Assembly (NCBI RefSeq): GCF_001422735.1 | Contig: NZ_LMLZ01000005.1 | Span: forward strand, 78,950-133,270 | Source of the DNA: Acidovorax sp. Leaf78 | GTDB taxonomy: Bacteria; Pseudomonadota; Gammaproteobacteria; Burkholderiales; Burkholderiaceae_C | DNA length: 54,321 nucleotides | Direction of reading: 5' to 3' | Shown: positions 26,471 through 34,879 of the stretch, piece by piece | Position numbering within the stretch: position 1 is the first letter of the stretch | Layout: every line of letters begins with the position of its first letter | Position numbers and translations under genes: made by a program | Notes under the pieces: model-generated | What the model was told of the DNA's origin: nothing | The model's input: the letters and a program-made list of their open reading frames with translations, nothing else | Databases searched by the model: none

Positions 26471-27270
26471 AGCCAGTCCACCAGTTGATCCCGGCTGCGC
26501 GCCACCAGCACATTCAAAGCCAAAACCAGCACCACCATCCATGCGCAGGATACCCACCATACGCTGGCGGCGGGCCAACTGCCCTGCAACAGAATCTGCT
26601 GGTAGCCCTGCACTGGTGCCGCCATGGGGTTGAGCCACAAGACCCAGCGCCAGCGCTCAGGGAACAGGGTCATGGGAAAGAGGACCGGCGACAGGTAGAT
26701 GCCGACCGACAACAGAAAGCCCACCATCTGCACCGTGTCGCGCAAGGCGGCCGCCAAAATGGCCAGCACGTAGGCCAGGAGCAGACAAATTGCCCACTGG
26801 ACCAGAACCAGCAGAGGGAAGGCAACCACGGGCCACGCAAACCGATGCAGCGGTGTGTAGGCAATTGCCAGGAGCAACAGCAACGGCGCAAACACCAGGG
26901 CACTGGCCAACACGGAGCGGGTGACAAACAGCACCGGAGGCAGTGGGTTCTTCTGAAGCAGCCCGCCTGCATCGATAAGACTGTTCATGCCGCGTGCCAC
27001 AGCATCACAAAATGCCATCCACGGAAGCGCGCCGACCACGAGGAACGTGCCTACCGCATGTGTGGGGGCGCCATCACCCAGGCGCATGGCAAACACCACG
27101 TCGAAGACCAGATAGTAAGCCGCTACTGTCAGCAATGGCTGGAGATAGGGCCAAAGAATGCCAGCGGCCGTGCCTGCATGGCGGGCGGCCACCTCACGGC
27201 GGGTGAGCACCCACACCAAGGACCGCGCGCTCCAGACGGCCCTCAGTTCATTGCCAAACGCATGCAGCAT
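26467..27270 (-). CDS. wzm: O-polysaccharide ABC exporter permease
   Basis: 267 aa with six predicted membrane helices, in the ABC-2 family. RREVAARHAGTAAGILWPYLQP is the amphipathic N-terminal segment typical of Wzm, and the C-terminal NPMAAPVQGYQQILL matches the conserved pre-TM region. It forms the inner-membrane channel with Wzt. It is the first gene of the wzm-wzt unit; the 172-nt upstream gap holds two stem-loops. Confidence 0.94.
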   Translation of the reverse strand: MLHAFGNELRAVWSARSLVWVLTRREVAARHAGTAAGILWPYLQPLLTVAAYYLVFDVVFAMRLGDGAPTHAVGTFLVVGALPWMAFCDAVARGMNSLIDAGGLLQKNPLPPVLFVTRSVLASALVFAPLLLLLAIAYTPLHRFAWPVVAFPLLVLVQWAICLLLAYVLAILAAALRDTVQMVGFLLSVGIYLSPVLFPMTLFPERWRWVLWLNPMAAPVQGYQQILLQGSWPAASVWWVSCAWMVVLVLALNVLVARSRDQLVDWL

Positions 27271-27343
27271 GTTGATTGTTGCAGGCCTGCTGTGGCAGGC
27301 CCATCCTCGTCAAAGACAAAACCGCGTAACGTACCACGTTTTG

Positions 27344-27361
27344 CCGCATGCTGATATGCGG
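27344..27361. other. Small stem-loop upstream of wzm
   Basis: CCGCAT (27344-27349) pairs with ATGCGG (27356-27361) around a 6-nt loop. It lies about 75 nt upstream of wzm in the shared gap with the parvulin gene. Function not evident. Confidence 0.35.
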
Positions 27362-27399
27362 ACTGCCGTTTGCTGGATTGAGCTGTCGGTTGCCACGAA

Positions 27400-27434
27400 G
27401 ACTTACGCCGGCACATGGAGCGACGGCGTAAGTC
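27400..27434 (-). terminator. Stem-loop after the parvulin gene
   Basis: Perfect 11-bp arms, GACTTACGCCG and CGGCGTAAGTC, flank a 13-nt loop, 8 nt beyond the stop codon. The T-run is poor, so it may act as a weak terminator or a 3'-end protecting hairpin. Confidence 0.5.
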
Positions 27435-27442
27435 CAGCGGCC

Positions 27443-28435
27443 TTACTTCTTGGCGGGAGCTGCCGGTGCTGGAGCAACCAGCTTGTCCACAGTGGCCTTG
27501 ATGGCGGCATCGTCAAGCTTGACGGTCTCTTCGAGGGTCTTGGCCAACTCGTTGCGACCCTTTTGCTGCTCAGCCTGGCGGACCTTGGCCACCAGTGCTT
27601 CCTGCACTTCTTCGAACGGCTTCTGGCCCGCAGGCTTGCGACCCACGAGCTGCAGCACGTGGTAACCGAACTGGGTCTTGATCACTTCGCTGGTATCACC
27701 CGGCTTTTGCAACGCCCAGGCGGCCGTGTCGAATTCTGGCACCATGCGGCCCTTGGCGAAGAAGCCCAGGTCACCGCCCTTTTCGGCGCTGCCGGGGTCG
27801 CCCGAGTTTTGCTTGGCCAGCGCTGCAAAGTCACCTCCTGCCCGCACCTTGGTCAGCAGGTCTTGAGCCTTGGCTTTGGCAGCAGCATCTTCCGAAGGGT
27901 CCTTGACAAGGATCAGGATGTGACGCACCTGAACCTGCTCAGGCTCAGCATATTCCGCTGCCTGGGCTTTGTAGATCGTGCGTGCCATGGCTACGGCCTG
28001 CGTGTCCGACGGTGTGTTGGACCTATCGACCTGGACCAGCAGCGCATCCGACAGAACTTTGTCGCGCGCCAAGGCCAGCGCGGCAGCCACTTCGGGGTTC
28101 TGTGCCAAGCCCTGGGCTTGCGCACGTTGTGCCAAGGCACGGCGAGTGTACAGATTGGTCACCAGTTGATTCATGGTGCGGGCCTGGGTCAGCACCTGAG
28201 GCCGCACTTCCAGTGGGATGCGTTGCACGTCTGCGATCACATCCGATGCAGTGACCTGAACTTCGCCAGCTTCCTTGACAGACCCCTTGGCCAGCACCGG
28301 CTCGGCAGCATGGGCTGCAAAGGCCAGAAGCGGGACGGCGCAAACGGCCACCCAGCGCTGCTTCCATGCGCCATGTGCTACGGTTTCTTGGGGGTCGCTC
28401 TTCAGAACGCTTTGACAAAATTTACGCATATGCAT
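27443..28435 (-). CDS. Secreted peptidylprolyl isomerase (parvulin type)
   Basis: 330 aa. A long N-region precedes the hydrophobic signal segment VAVCAVPLLAFAAHA, with cleavage expected near residue 43, so it should be periplasmic. The N-terminal SurA-like helical arm covers about 50-160. The parvulin domain is about 165-270 (VRHILILVKD, GGDFAALAKQNSGDPGSAEKGGDLGFF, FGYHVLQLVG). It would speed proline isomerisation and chaperone exported proteins. It lies directly downstream of a large secreted surface protein, separated from it by that gene's terminator. ATG at 28429 and TTG at 28444 are alternative starts; none has a clear Shine-Dalgarno site. It is distinct from SurA, which has two parvulin domains. 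Confidence 0.88.
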   Translation of the reverse strand: MHMRKFCQSVLKSDPQETVAHGAWKQRWVAVCAVPLLAFAAHAAEPVLAKGSVKEAGEVQVTASDVIADVQRIPLEVRPQVLTQARTMNQLVTNLYTRRALAQRAQAQGLAQNPEVAAALALARDKVLSDALLVQVDRSNTPSDTQAVAMARTIYKAQAAEYAEPEQVQVRHILILVKDPSEDAAAKAKAQDLLTKVRAGGDFAALAKQNSGDPGSAEKGGDLGFFAKGRMVPEFDTAAWALQKPGDTSEVIKTQFGYHVLQLVGRKPAGQKPFEEVQEALVAKVRQAEQQKGRNELAKTLEETVKLDDAAIKATVDKLVAPAPAAPAKK

Positions 28436-28493
28436 GTGGATCAATGTATGTGGAGTGCCCCGGCCACCTTGCTCAACCAGTCAGGCACAAAGT

Positions 28494-28525
28494 AAAAAAA
28501 AAGGCGGGTTGCCCCGCCTTTTTTT
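28494..28525 (-). terminator. Intrinsic terminator of the surface protein gene
   Basis: GGCGGG (28503-28508) and CCCGCC (28513-28518) flank the loop TTGC. Nine A lie on one side and seven T on the other, so the hairpin is followed by a T-run on the minus strand, and could also work on the plus strand. It lies 33 nt past the stop codon of the surface protein. Confidence 0.9.
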
Positions 28526-28558
28526 GGTTTCGCATTGCTGCGAAAAGTTCACGCCGAA

Positions 28559-30337
28559 TTAACGGCCGTAACGGTGACCCCAGGTCAGACCGAACGTCGA
28601 TGCGAAGCCTTGGCCTGCGGAGTCGTTCTTCATCTTGATGAAGGCGTCGCCCAGGATTGGCAGACCGCCAGTGAAACCAGCCGTGTTGTTCACACCAGCG
28701 AAGGTGTTGGTCGTGGTGACCAGCGTCCAGCCGTTGGTGTAAGGCGACGTCGTGGTCGAAGCGGTCAGGTCGGAGCTGGAGCTCAGAACCTTGCCAGTCG
28801 ACAGCGACAGCACGCTGGTTTCGCCGCAGAAAGCCAGTTGGCCGGCCACTGCTGGCGAGAAGATTGGCGCGTTGCCAGTCGTGGTTTCTTCACGGTCGAA
28901 GAAGCGGATGGCGTCTGCGTTCACGCAGATGTTGCCACGGCTGTCCACCGACGTGTTGGCGGGGTGGAACCACTCGTCAGCCAGACCCGTCAGGGCAGGC
29001 GTGCCAGGAGCAGTAGCCACGACGCTCAGGTCGGAGTACAGGCGGTATGCATCAGCAGCGGTCGTAGCAGCCTTGTAGTTAGCAGCAACGCTGTAACGAC
29101 GGGTAGGCATGGAGAACACCCAGTCGGTTTGAGCCGAGATGCCTGCGTCCAGAGCGTACTGGTTGGACACCGACGTGCGCGACAGAGCGGCAGTCAGGGT
29201 CACAGCTTGCAGCTTAGGCAGGTTGGCATCGCCAGCAGCGCCGGCAGGTGCGTTACCTGGCAGGTAAGGCGTCGACATGTCTGGCAGGTCGATGAACAGA
29301 GGTGTCACGACTGGACCAACAACGGCAGCCTTGGCTTGGTTGTGAACGTTCGTGCGCAGCAGTGGGTCAGCGGTGTAGGTGTCGGCGCTCTTGTTCGCGG
29401 TAGCGAAGAAGGCAGACGAACCAGCGTCCGTTTGTGGGAAGTGCACGAAGTTGGCGGCACCAGCAACACCACCAGCACCCACGCGCGCTTCGATAGCGGT
29501 AGCGGAGCCAGAGAAGGCAGTGGTTTGAGCCAGGTTCAGGATGTACCAGTCAGCAGCCAGACCGGTCGTAGCGCCACCGAAGCCAACCGACGAAGCGTGA
29601 ACGCCCGTGGTGTAGCTGGTCAGAGCGATTTCGTCCAGGGTTGCACGAGCAGCAGAACCTGCCACCGAGCAAGGAGCCACGCCAGCCACGTGCTTGGTAG
29701 CCGTGTACAGGATGGAGTTAGCGGTGCCAGCAGCGCCAGCAACCACGCCCGAAGCAGGAGTCGTAGCGGAGTACAGCTTCACGGATGGGATGTCAGCCAT
29801 GTTGAAGATTTCAACGTAGCCTTCACGCGTGCCGTTCACATTGGCGGTGGTGTTCAGACGAGCGGTAGCGAAAGGCGTGCCGGTCGAAGGAATAGCAGGA
29901 ACCGTGCAGGTCTTGTCAGCGGAGAACAGCGAAGCTGCGCCATCAGCGCCTTGCAGAACGGCACCAGTCCACACGTCACCAGGCGACAGGAAGATCTGGA
30001 AATCCTTCACGTCGTCGGAGTTAGCGGCGCCGCGGAAACGGATCTTCACAGCCTTACCGTTGGCACGGTCGGTGTTGCTCAGGTGGATCACGGACATGTT
30101 GCCGTTTTGAGCCGTGTAGTAAGGAACCACCAGCGTGTGGCCGGTGTTGTTGGGGTTCACTTCCAGCACGGTTGCGGATGCAGCAACGGTACCAACCACG
30201 CCTGGCTCAGTAGCCACGTTCGTGCCGAGCACAGCGCCGGTAGCAGCCGCAGCTGGTGCGAACACGTCAGCTTGGGCAACGCCAGCAAAGCTACCAACCA
30301 TGGCAGCAATGCTCAGTGCCAATACATTCTTTCTCAT
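28559..30337 (-). CDS. Large secreted surface-layer-like protein
   Basis: 592 aa. A clear signal peptide (MRKNVLALSIAAMVGSFAGV, cut after AQA at residue 23) is followed by an Ala/Thr/Gly/Val-rich body with few charges and only four cysteines, and a C-terminus ending FGLTWGHRYGR. The composition resembles S-layer or other abundant exported surface proteins. From memory, similar proteins in Comamonadaceae carry the label surface layer protein NpdA, which I could not check. GCT, GGT, GTT and ACC codons are more frequent than in neighbours, as in highly expressed genes. The gene has its own leader, a Shine-Dalgarno site inside a palindrome, and a strong terminator. It is flanked by a secreted parvulin and a T2SS operon, so it is a good candidate T2SS cargo. 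Confidence 0.7.
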   Translation of the reverse strand: MRKNVLALSIAAMVGSFAGVAQADVFAPAAAATGAVLGTNVATEPGVVGTVAASATVLEVNPNNTGHTLVVPYYTAQNGNMSVIHLSNTDRANGKAVKIRFRGAANSDDVKDFQIFLSPGDVWTGAVLQGADGAASLFSADKTCTVPAIPSTGTPFATARLNTTANVNGTREGYVEIFNMADIPSVKLYSATTPASGVVAGAAGTANSILYTATKHVAGVAPCSVAGSAARATLDEIALTSYTTGVHASSVGFGGATTGLAADWYILNLAQTTAFSGSATAIEARVGAGGVAGAANFVHFPQTDAGSSAFFATANKSADTYTADPLLRTNVHNQAKAAVVGPVVTPLFIDLPDMSTPYLPGNAPAGAAGDANLPKLQAVTLTAALSRTSVSNQYALDAGISAQTDWVFSMPTRRYSVAANYKAATTAADAYRLYSDLSVVATAPGTPALTGLADEWFHPANTSVDSRGNICVNADAIRFFDREETTTGNAPIFSPAVAGQLAFCGETSVLSLSTGKVLSSSSDLTASTTTSPYTNGWTLVTTTNTFAGVNNTAGFTGGLPILGDAFIKMKNDSAGQGFASTFGLTWGHRYGR

Positions 30338-30339
30338 GC

Positions 30340-30355
30340 TTTAACTCCAGTTAAA
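30340..30355 (-). promoter_or_regulatory. Palindromic ribosome-binding site of the surface protein
   Basis: TTTAACT-GG-AGTTAAA is a perfect 7-bp inverted repeat containing the Shine-Dalgarno GGAG, which starts 11 bases upstream of the ATG. If folded, the GGAG falls in the loop region. This could aid exposure of the site or be bound by a protein. Confidence 0.6.
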
Positions 30356-30393
30356 TAAATAAGCGCAACTACCACGATTGATTACGCCCGCGA

Positions 30394-30402
30394 ATCCTAG
30401 CA
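30394..30402 (-). promoter_or_regulatory. Candidate extended -10 promoter of the surface protein
   Basis: On the minus strand TGCTAGGAT matches the extended -10 form TGnTAnnAT. It would start transcription about 50 nt upstream of the ATG. No good -35 box was found. The remainder of the 273-nt gap to the lipoprotein gene contains only a small GGCAG/CTGCC hairpin at 30486-30499. Confidence 0.35.
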
Positions 30403-30610
30403 CAGAGTTTTTCAAACCTGCCTAAGATTCCGGCACCCCCACAAACCTGTTGCTTCATCGCCACAGAGAGGGCTTGGTCACCATTGGCAGCAAGCTGCCG
30501 GGCGCAGGATAGTAATCAGCAATTCCGACTATACCCAAGCACCCACCTGCGGTCCCATGATTTCTATCAGCGGCAGCACGAAGTGTTGTTTCTTGAGTCA
30601 TTTGTCACAC

Positions 30611-31075
30611 TCAGGGAGCTTCGTGGCGCCACCACTGGCCGTCGACCAACAGCCATGTTTCGTCCATGTAGCCGGTCACGGTGGGCAAGGCCAGGCCAGG
30701 CACCATGGGCTTGGCGGTGAGACCCACCTGGGCAATGCATTTCTCTGCCTCGCAGGTGACTTTGGTGATCTCGCTCTTTAGGACAGGGGCGCGTTCGCCA
30801 AACTGCTTGATGAACGATGGCTCGTCCCGCAGACCACGATAGGCTGGCGTCATCAGCGCGTAGGCGGCCTTGGCGTCTCCGGCCAGCCGTGCCTTCCAAA
30901 AAGCTTCTGCACGGGCCTGCACCTTTTGCTCGGGCGTTTGACCACCCATAGTGGCACAACCTGCTGTTGCAGCCATTACCAGGGCAGCCAGCGCAATCTT
31001 GGCAGGGCTGATGCTGCGCGGTGCAGCAACGGGTGCCATCGTGGCGGGGGCGGAGGCCGACTGAAGAATCGTCAT
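30611..31075 (-). CDS. Small lipoprotein of unknown function
   Basis: 154 aa. A hydrophobic segment ends in the lipobox ATAGC with the acylated cysteine at about residue 40. The mature part (QKVQARAEAFWKARLAGDAKAAYALMTPAYR) looks like an NTF2/SnoaL-like alpha-beta cone, ending DGQWWRHEAP. It should be anchored to the outer or inner membrane through lipid. An internal ATG at residue 13 would give a more usual signal length, but GGAG upstream of the first ATG supports the start given. It lies between the T2SS operon terminator and the surface protein gene. No specific function is recognised. Confidence 0.8.
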   Translation of the reverse strand: MTILQSASAPATMAPVAAPRSISPAKIALAALVMAATAGCATMGGQTPEQKVQARAEAFWKARLAGDAKAAYALMTPAYRGLRDEPSFIKQFGERAPVLKSEITKVTCEAEKCIAQVGLTAKPMVPGLALPTVTGYMDETWLLVDGQWWRHEAP

Positions 31076-31133
31076 GAATACTTACTCCTACAAAAAAGAT
31101 AGCGACTGCTCACATCGCTTTGCTGAACTCCCC

Positions 31134-31160
31134 TAAAAAGTCCGCCCGCAATGCGGGCGG
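31134..31160 (-). terminator. Intrinsic terminator of the T2SS operon
   Basis: CCGCCCGC (31142-31149) and GCGGGCGG (31153-31160) flank the loop AAT. On the minus strand the stem is followed by ACTTTTT. It lies 42 nt beyond the gspD stop codon. Confidence 0.88.
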
Positions 31161-31201
31161 CTTGAAGGGGGGGCTGGCTCAGGTCACATTCGGCACGTTG
31201 G

Positions 31202-33595
31202 TTAGTTAGCCGGTGCAGAACGCTGCGGTACCGAGTCGAGTACCGGGGCTTTGGTTCCGATGCCTAAGGTCTCGAACGACTTCAAGCCTTTGAGGCGGTC
31301 ACGCAAATCTTCGCTCACTTCGCGGATATCGATATCGCTACGAACAACGCGGGGGGTCAGCACCACCAGCAATTCAGTGCGTGTGTTGTTGTTGCGGTTG
31401 GATCCAAACAGCTTGCCCAAGACGGGTACATCCTGCAGCAGGGGCACGCCGGTTTTACCAGTCGTGGTGTTGTCGCGTATCAGGCCGCCCAACACAATGG
31501 ATTCACCTGAACGCACGGCCACCTTGCTGCTGATTTGGCGTTGCAAGAAGGCTGGCTGGTTGTTGGCGGAACTCACCGGATCACCCACTTCCGTCACGGT
31601 TTGGTCGACTTGCATAGTGACCAGGTTGCCGGCATTCACCGAAGGCGTCACGGTAAGCCCCACCCCAGTGTCCTTGTACTGGATGGTATCCGCCGTATTG
31701 CCAGAGGTGTCGTTGGTGATGATGGCGGAACGGATAGGCTGCTGGTTGCCCACGTTGATCGCGGCGGTGTGGTTGTCCAACACCATGAGCGAGGGGCTTG
31801 AGATCACCTTGAGCTGAGACTTTTCAGAAATGGCCTGCAGCACGGCACGGGGACTGCCGCCCTTGCGGAGCAAGTAGGAGAACCCTTGGGTGATGCCGCT
31901 GACATCACTATCCTTAAACCCGCCAACGTTCCCTGCACCACTAAAGCTGCTGCCATCCCAGCCGTCCGAAAAGAGCCATCGAACGCCGTAGTTCAGATTG
32001 TCCCCAAGTGTCACTTCCACGATGGTGGCCTCGATCAGCACCTGGGTGGGGGGCAGGTCGAGGCGCTTGAGCGTCGCCTCGATCTTGGAGTACTCGGCCT
32101 TGGTACTCCAGATCAACACTGAGTTGTTCAACTCATCCGCCATGACCCGTATGCCACCAATGCTGGCCGCAGCGACTGCTTGTTGCTGCTGCCCACCGTT
32201 GTTCTGGTTGTTTCTGTTGCCGAGGCTGTTGACCCCGGAGTTCTGAGTGCCGATGCGGTTGCCAAAGCTGCCGCCGAAGTTGCCACCGGAAAGGCCGCTG
32301 CCAGAGAAAGAGTTGGTGTTTCCAAAACCGCTGCCGGAAAAGGACGACTGACCGAACGAATTGCCGGTTGCGGTGGACAGACCGGGGGCCACTCCACTGT
32401 TGGCCACGTTGCTCGTGCTGCTCGTTTGTCCACCGAAGATTCCACTGAGCACGTTGGCGAGGTGTTTCGCGTTGACGTTCTGCACCTGGTAGATGTACAG
32501 CTGTGGTTCGCCACCGCTGTCGGTGGGCTGGTCGAACCGTTCGATCCAGCGGCGCGCTTCGTCCAGATAGGCGGCGCGAGGGGTCACGACCAGGATCGAG
32601 TTGATGCGCTCGATGGGCATGATGCGCAAGGCGCCGAACAAAGGGTTGCCTTCACCCAGAACCGCAGAGGCTGCAGCGCCAGCGTTGCCCGCTTGCCCGC
32701 GTCCCGCGGCACCCGCCTGCGTTCCCACGCTGCCAGCAGCGCCGCCCGTTGCACCTCCGGCAGGGGCAGCACTGCCGCCACTGACCAGCCTCAAGGCCGC
32801 CTCGATCTCCTTGACACTCGCGTGCTTGAGTGGGAACACCCCCACCGACATGCCCTTGAGCAAATCGACGTCGAAGGTGTTGACCAGCTCCAGCCACCCT
32901 TCGGCCTGGGTGCGGGTGCCGTTCATGACCAACAGGTTGCGTACCGTGTCCACGCGGATGATGGCATCGCCCGGAACCATGGGGCGCAGGATGGAGGCCA
33001 TCTCTCCGGCGCCGATGTAGTTGAGCGGAATGACGATGGCACCAAAACCGGGGGACAGGGGTGCACGCGGGCTGGCCTGGCGCACGTCGGAGCCAATGTT
33101 GCGCAGCATGTCCGCCCGGCCCACGTGGTAGGTGCCGCGGGCATCGCGCGCCAGTGCCAGGCCGTTGGCCTGCAGCGCGCTTTCCAGCAGAAACACGGCC
33201 TGGTCTGGCGGAATGGCATTGCGGCTGGCCAATGTCACGGTGCCGGCGATGGGCGGGTGCAGCACATAGGGCACGCCCATGATGTCGCCCAGCACGGTGC
33301 GCACGACGTCGGCCACCGGAGCATCTTCAAAGCTGAAGGTGAGCGGCGCACCGCTCAAGGTTGCAGCTGGCTTGCCGGGCGCAATGACCTGGTCGTTGCC
33401 GCGGATGATGCGGGGCCGCGTTTCGGCAGGCTCGGCTTGCGGCTGCACACGAGCGGCATCTGTGGCGGGGGCGGCCTGCGTGGGGGTGGCGGGAACTGCC
33501 GCAGCGCCGGGTGCAGCCTGCGCCCACGATGTGGCGCTCAGGCCTTGCAGCATGGCGAGGGCGAGCAAGGAGTAGCCGAAGCGGGGGAGAGTCAT
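31202..33595 (-). CDS. gspD: Type II secretion secretin GspD
   Basis: 797 aa outer-membrane channel of the T2SS. A signal peptide ends near SWAQA. The N0 domain (LTFSFEDAPVADVVRTVLGD) and the N1-N3 repeats follow. An 80-residue Gly/Ser/Asn-rich insert lies at about 395-475 inside the last N domain. The C-terminal secretin core contains VPLLQDVPVLGKLFGS and ends in a short S-like tail. It is the last gene of the operon, matching the Xanthomonas xps order in which D is distal. No pilotin gene is evident, although the lipoprotein downstream is a possible candidate. Confidence 0.96.
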   Translation of the reverse strand: MTLPRFGYSLLALAMLQGLSATSWAQAAPGAAAVPATPTQAAPATDAARVQPQAEPAETRPRIIRGNDQVIAPGKPAATLSGAPLTFSFEDAPVADVVRTVLGDIMGVPYVLHPPIAGTVTLASRNAIPPDQAVFLLESALQANGLALARDARGTYHVGRADMLRNIGSDVRQASPRAPLSPGFGAIVIPLNYIGAGEMASILRPMVPGDAIIRVDTVRNLLVMNGTRTQAEGWLELVNTFDVDLLKGMSVGVFPLKHASVKEIEAALRLVSGGSAAPAGGATGGAAGSVGTQAGAAGRGQAGNAGAAASAVLGEGNPLFGALRIMPIERINSILVVTPRAAYLDEARRWIERFDQPTDSGGEPQLYIYQVQNVNAKHLANVLSGIFGGQTSSTSNVANSGVAPGLSTATGNSFGQSSFSGSGFGNTNSFSGSGLSGGNFGGSFGNRIGTQNSGVNSLGNRNNQNNGGQQQQAVAAASIGGIRVMADELNNSVLIWSTKAEYSKIEATLKRLDLPPTQVLIEATIVEVTLGDNLNYGVRWLFSDGWDGSSFSGAGNVGGFKDSDVSGITQGFSYLLRKGGSPRAVLQAISEKSQLKVISSPSLMVLDNHTAAINVGNQQPIRSAIITNDTSGNTADTIQYKDTGVGLTVTPSVNAGNLVTMQVDQTVTEVGDPVSSANNQPAFLQRQISSKVAVRSGESIVLGGLIRDNTTTGKTGVPLLQDVPVLGKLFGSNRNNNTRTELLVVLTPRVVRSDIDIREVSEDLRDRLKGLKSFETLGIGTKAPVLDSVPQRSAPAN

Positions 33596-33644
33596 TGTTC
33601 AGGAGCCTACGATTACTTCAGGATGAACCGGGTGGGTCTCTGCA

Positions 33645-34313
33645 TCAGGGACCAAACCGCGGTGGCGGGGGGCGCGGCCTTGCGGGCGCCTCTGCTGTGC
33701 CGGTGCTGCCACCGGCTGCGGTCCCCGCAGATGCGGCGGAACCATCTCCCCGCCGCTCAATGGAGGAAGGAGCTGGAACTGGCTGCGCGCTCTGCATGGT
33801 GGGCGCCGGTTGCGCCAGACCGCCATACTTGCTGACATCTGCCCGTTGCATGGTCAGCGTTTGAGATTGCTCACCACGGATGAAGGTGACCTGACGGTCG
33901 CCAAAACTTTTGAGGGTCCAGCCCTCCACGCTCTGGTTCTGCTGCACGCGGCGCTGTTTGCCGTTGACCAGCAAGATGGCATAGCCCACCCCTTCGCCCC
34001 GCACGATGCCGGTCACACGGGCAGTGCTGAGGTAGTCTGGCGGCGGCGGGGGCTGCTCGGGCGGTGGAGGCGGCGGCGGCCGCCGCGTGGCAGAAAACAG
34101 CGGGCGCTCCAGCATAGCGAGGAAGCGGCTGGACTCCATCTGTTTGTCGGGCATGAGCGCTGGCGCAAGACTGGCGATGTCTGCCTTCAAAGGCGCAGGC
34201 TCGTTCCAGCGGATGTTGCGGGGAGTTCCATCGGGCTTGACCCACATTAGCGCCAGCCCGCACAGGAGCGCGAGGTTGATGAAAGCCAGCACTCCTACGG
34301 CACGTATTTTCAT
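33645..34313 (-). CDS. gspN: T2SS component GspN/XpsN (GspC-like)
   Basis: 222 aa. One N-terminal membrane helix (VGVLAFINLALLCGLALMWV) is followed by a proline run RRPPPPPPPEQPPPPPDY near 77-94, a homology-region-like beta domain (ARVTGIVRGEGVGYAILLVNGKQRRV to FIRGEQSQTLTM) and a Pro-rich tail. In Xps-type systems this protein takes the place of GspC, linking the inner-membrane platform to the secretin. No separate gspC is present, which supports that role. Its start overlaps the gspM stop as ATGA. Confidence 0.85.
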   Translation of the reverse strand: MKIRAVGVLAFINLALLCGLALMWVKPDGTPRNIRWNEPAPLKADIASLAPALMPDKQMESSRFLAMLERPLFSATRRPPPPPPPEQPPPPPDYLSTARVTGIVRGEGVGYAILLVNGKQRRVQQNQSVEGWTLKSFGDRQVTFIRGEQSQTLTMQRADVSKYGGLAQPAPTMQSAQPVPAPSSIERRGDGSAASAGTAAGGSTGTAEAPARPRPPPPRFGP

Positions 34314-34879
34314 GTGCGGTCTTTCAGCACGCTGAGCGAGAACTGCGTCGTCAGCCGCACAGGGGTCTGCTTGGCAGAACTCGGCACGTTGAGGCCACCA
34401 ATGAGCTGGACTACCACACCGTCAATGATGATGACCGGCTTCTGGCTGCCAAGCACGGTCAACACGCTCTGCAGGGCCAGCAACTCGCCTTCCGCCTGCA
34501 CCTTGAGGGAAATACGGTCGTAGCCTTTTTCATCCTTGGGCTGGAGCACCTGGCTGCTGCTGATCTGCATGCCGGCGGCAGCGAAGATTTCGCGGACGTG
34601 CTGCTGGGCAGCATTGCCCGCCTGGCTGACATCCATGGTGGCAGGGTACACATACTCGGTCTGCGCCTGCTGGACGCGCTTGCGAACGTCCTCGATCTCT
34701 GACTTCTGCAAGTCCAGGCCGGTCAGGCGTGCATAGCGCGGCTCCAGCTGGGCCACAAGGTCACGGGCCCACTGGTGCTTTTGGTACACATAGATCCCTC
34801 CGGCGATCAAAGGCACCAAAGCCAACAGGATGGACGCCAAGACCAACACGACATCTTTGGGAAAACGGATAGGCTTCAT
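34310..34879 (-). CDS. gspM: T2SS inner-membrane platform protein GspM
   Basis: 189 aa bitopic protein. One helix (VVLVLASILLALVPLIAGGI) is followed by a coiled-coil region and a ferredoxin-like domain ending FSLSVLKDRT. It is part of the GspE-F-L-M platform. The start MKPIRFPKD overlaps the gspL stop (ATGA), and its own stop overlaps the gspN start the same way, so translation of the three is coupled. Confidence 0.88.
   Translation of the reverse strand: MKPIRFPKDVVLVLASILLALVPLIAGGIYVYQKHQWARDLVAQLEPRYARLTGLDLQKSEIEDVRKRVQQAQTEYVYPATMDVSQAGNAAQQHVREIFAAAGMQISSSQVLQPKDEKGYDRISLKVQAEGELLALQSVLTVLGSQKPVIIIDGVVVQLIGGLNVPSSAKQTPVRLTTQFSLSVLKDRT

Noticed and set aside
28535..30358. Long plus-strand frame opposite the surface protein
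   Set aside because: The minus strand has a signal peptide, Shine-Dalgarno site and terminator; the plus frame has none.
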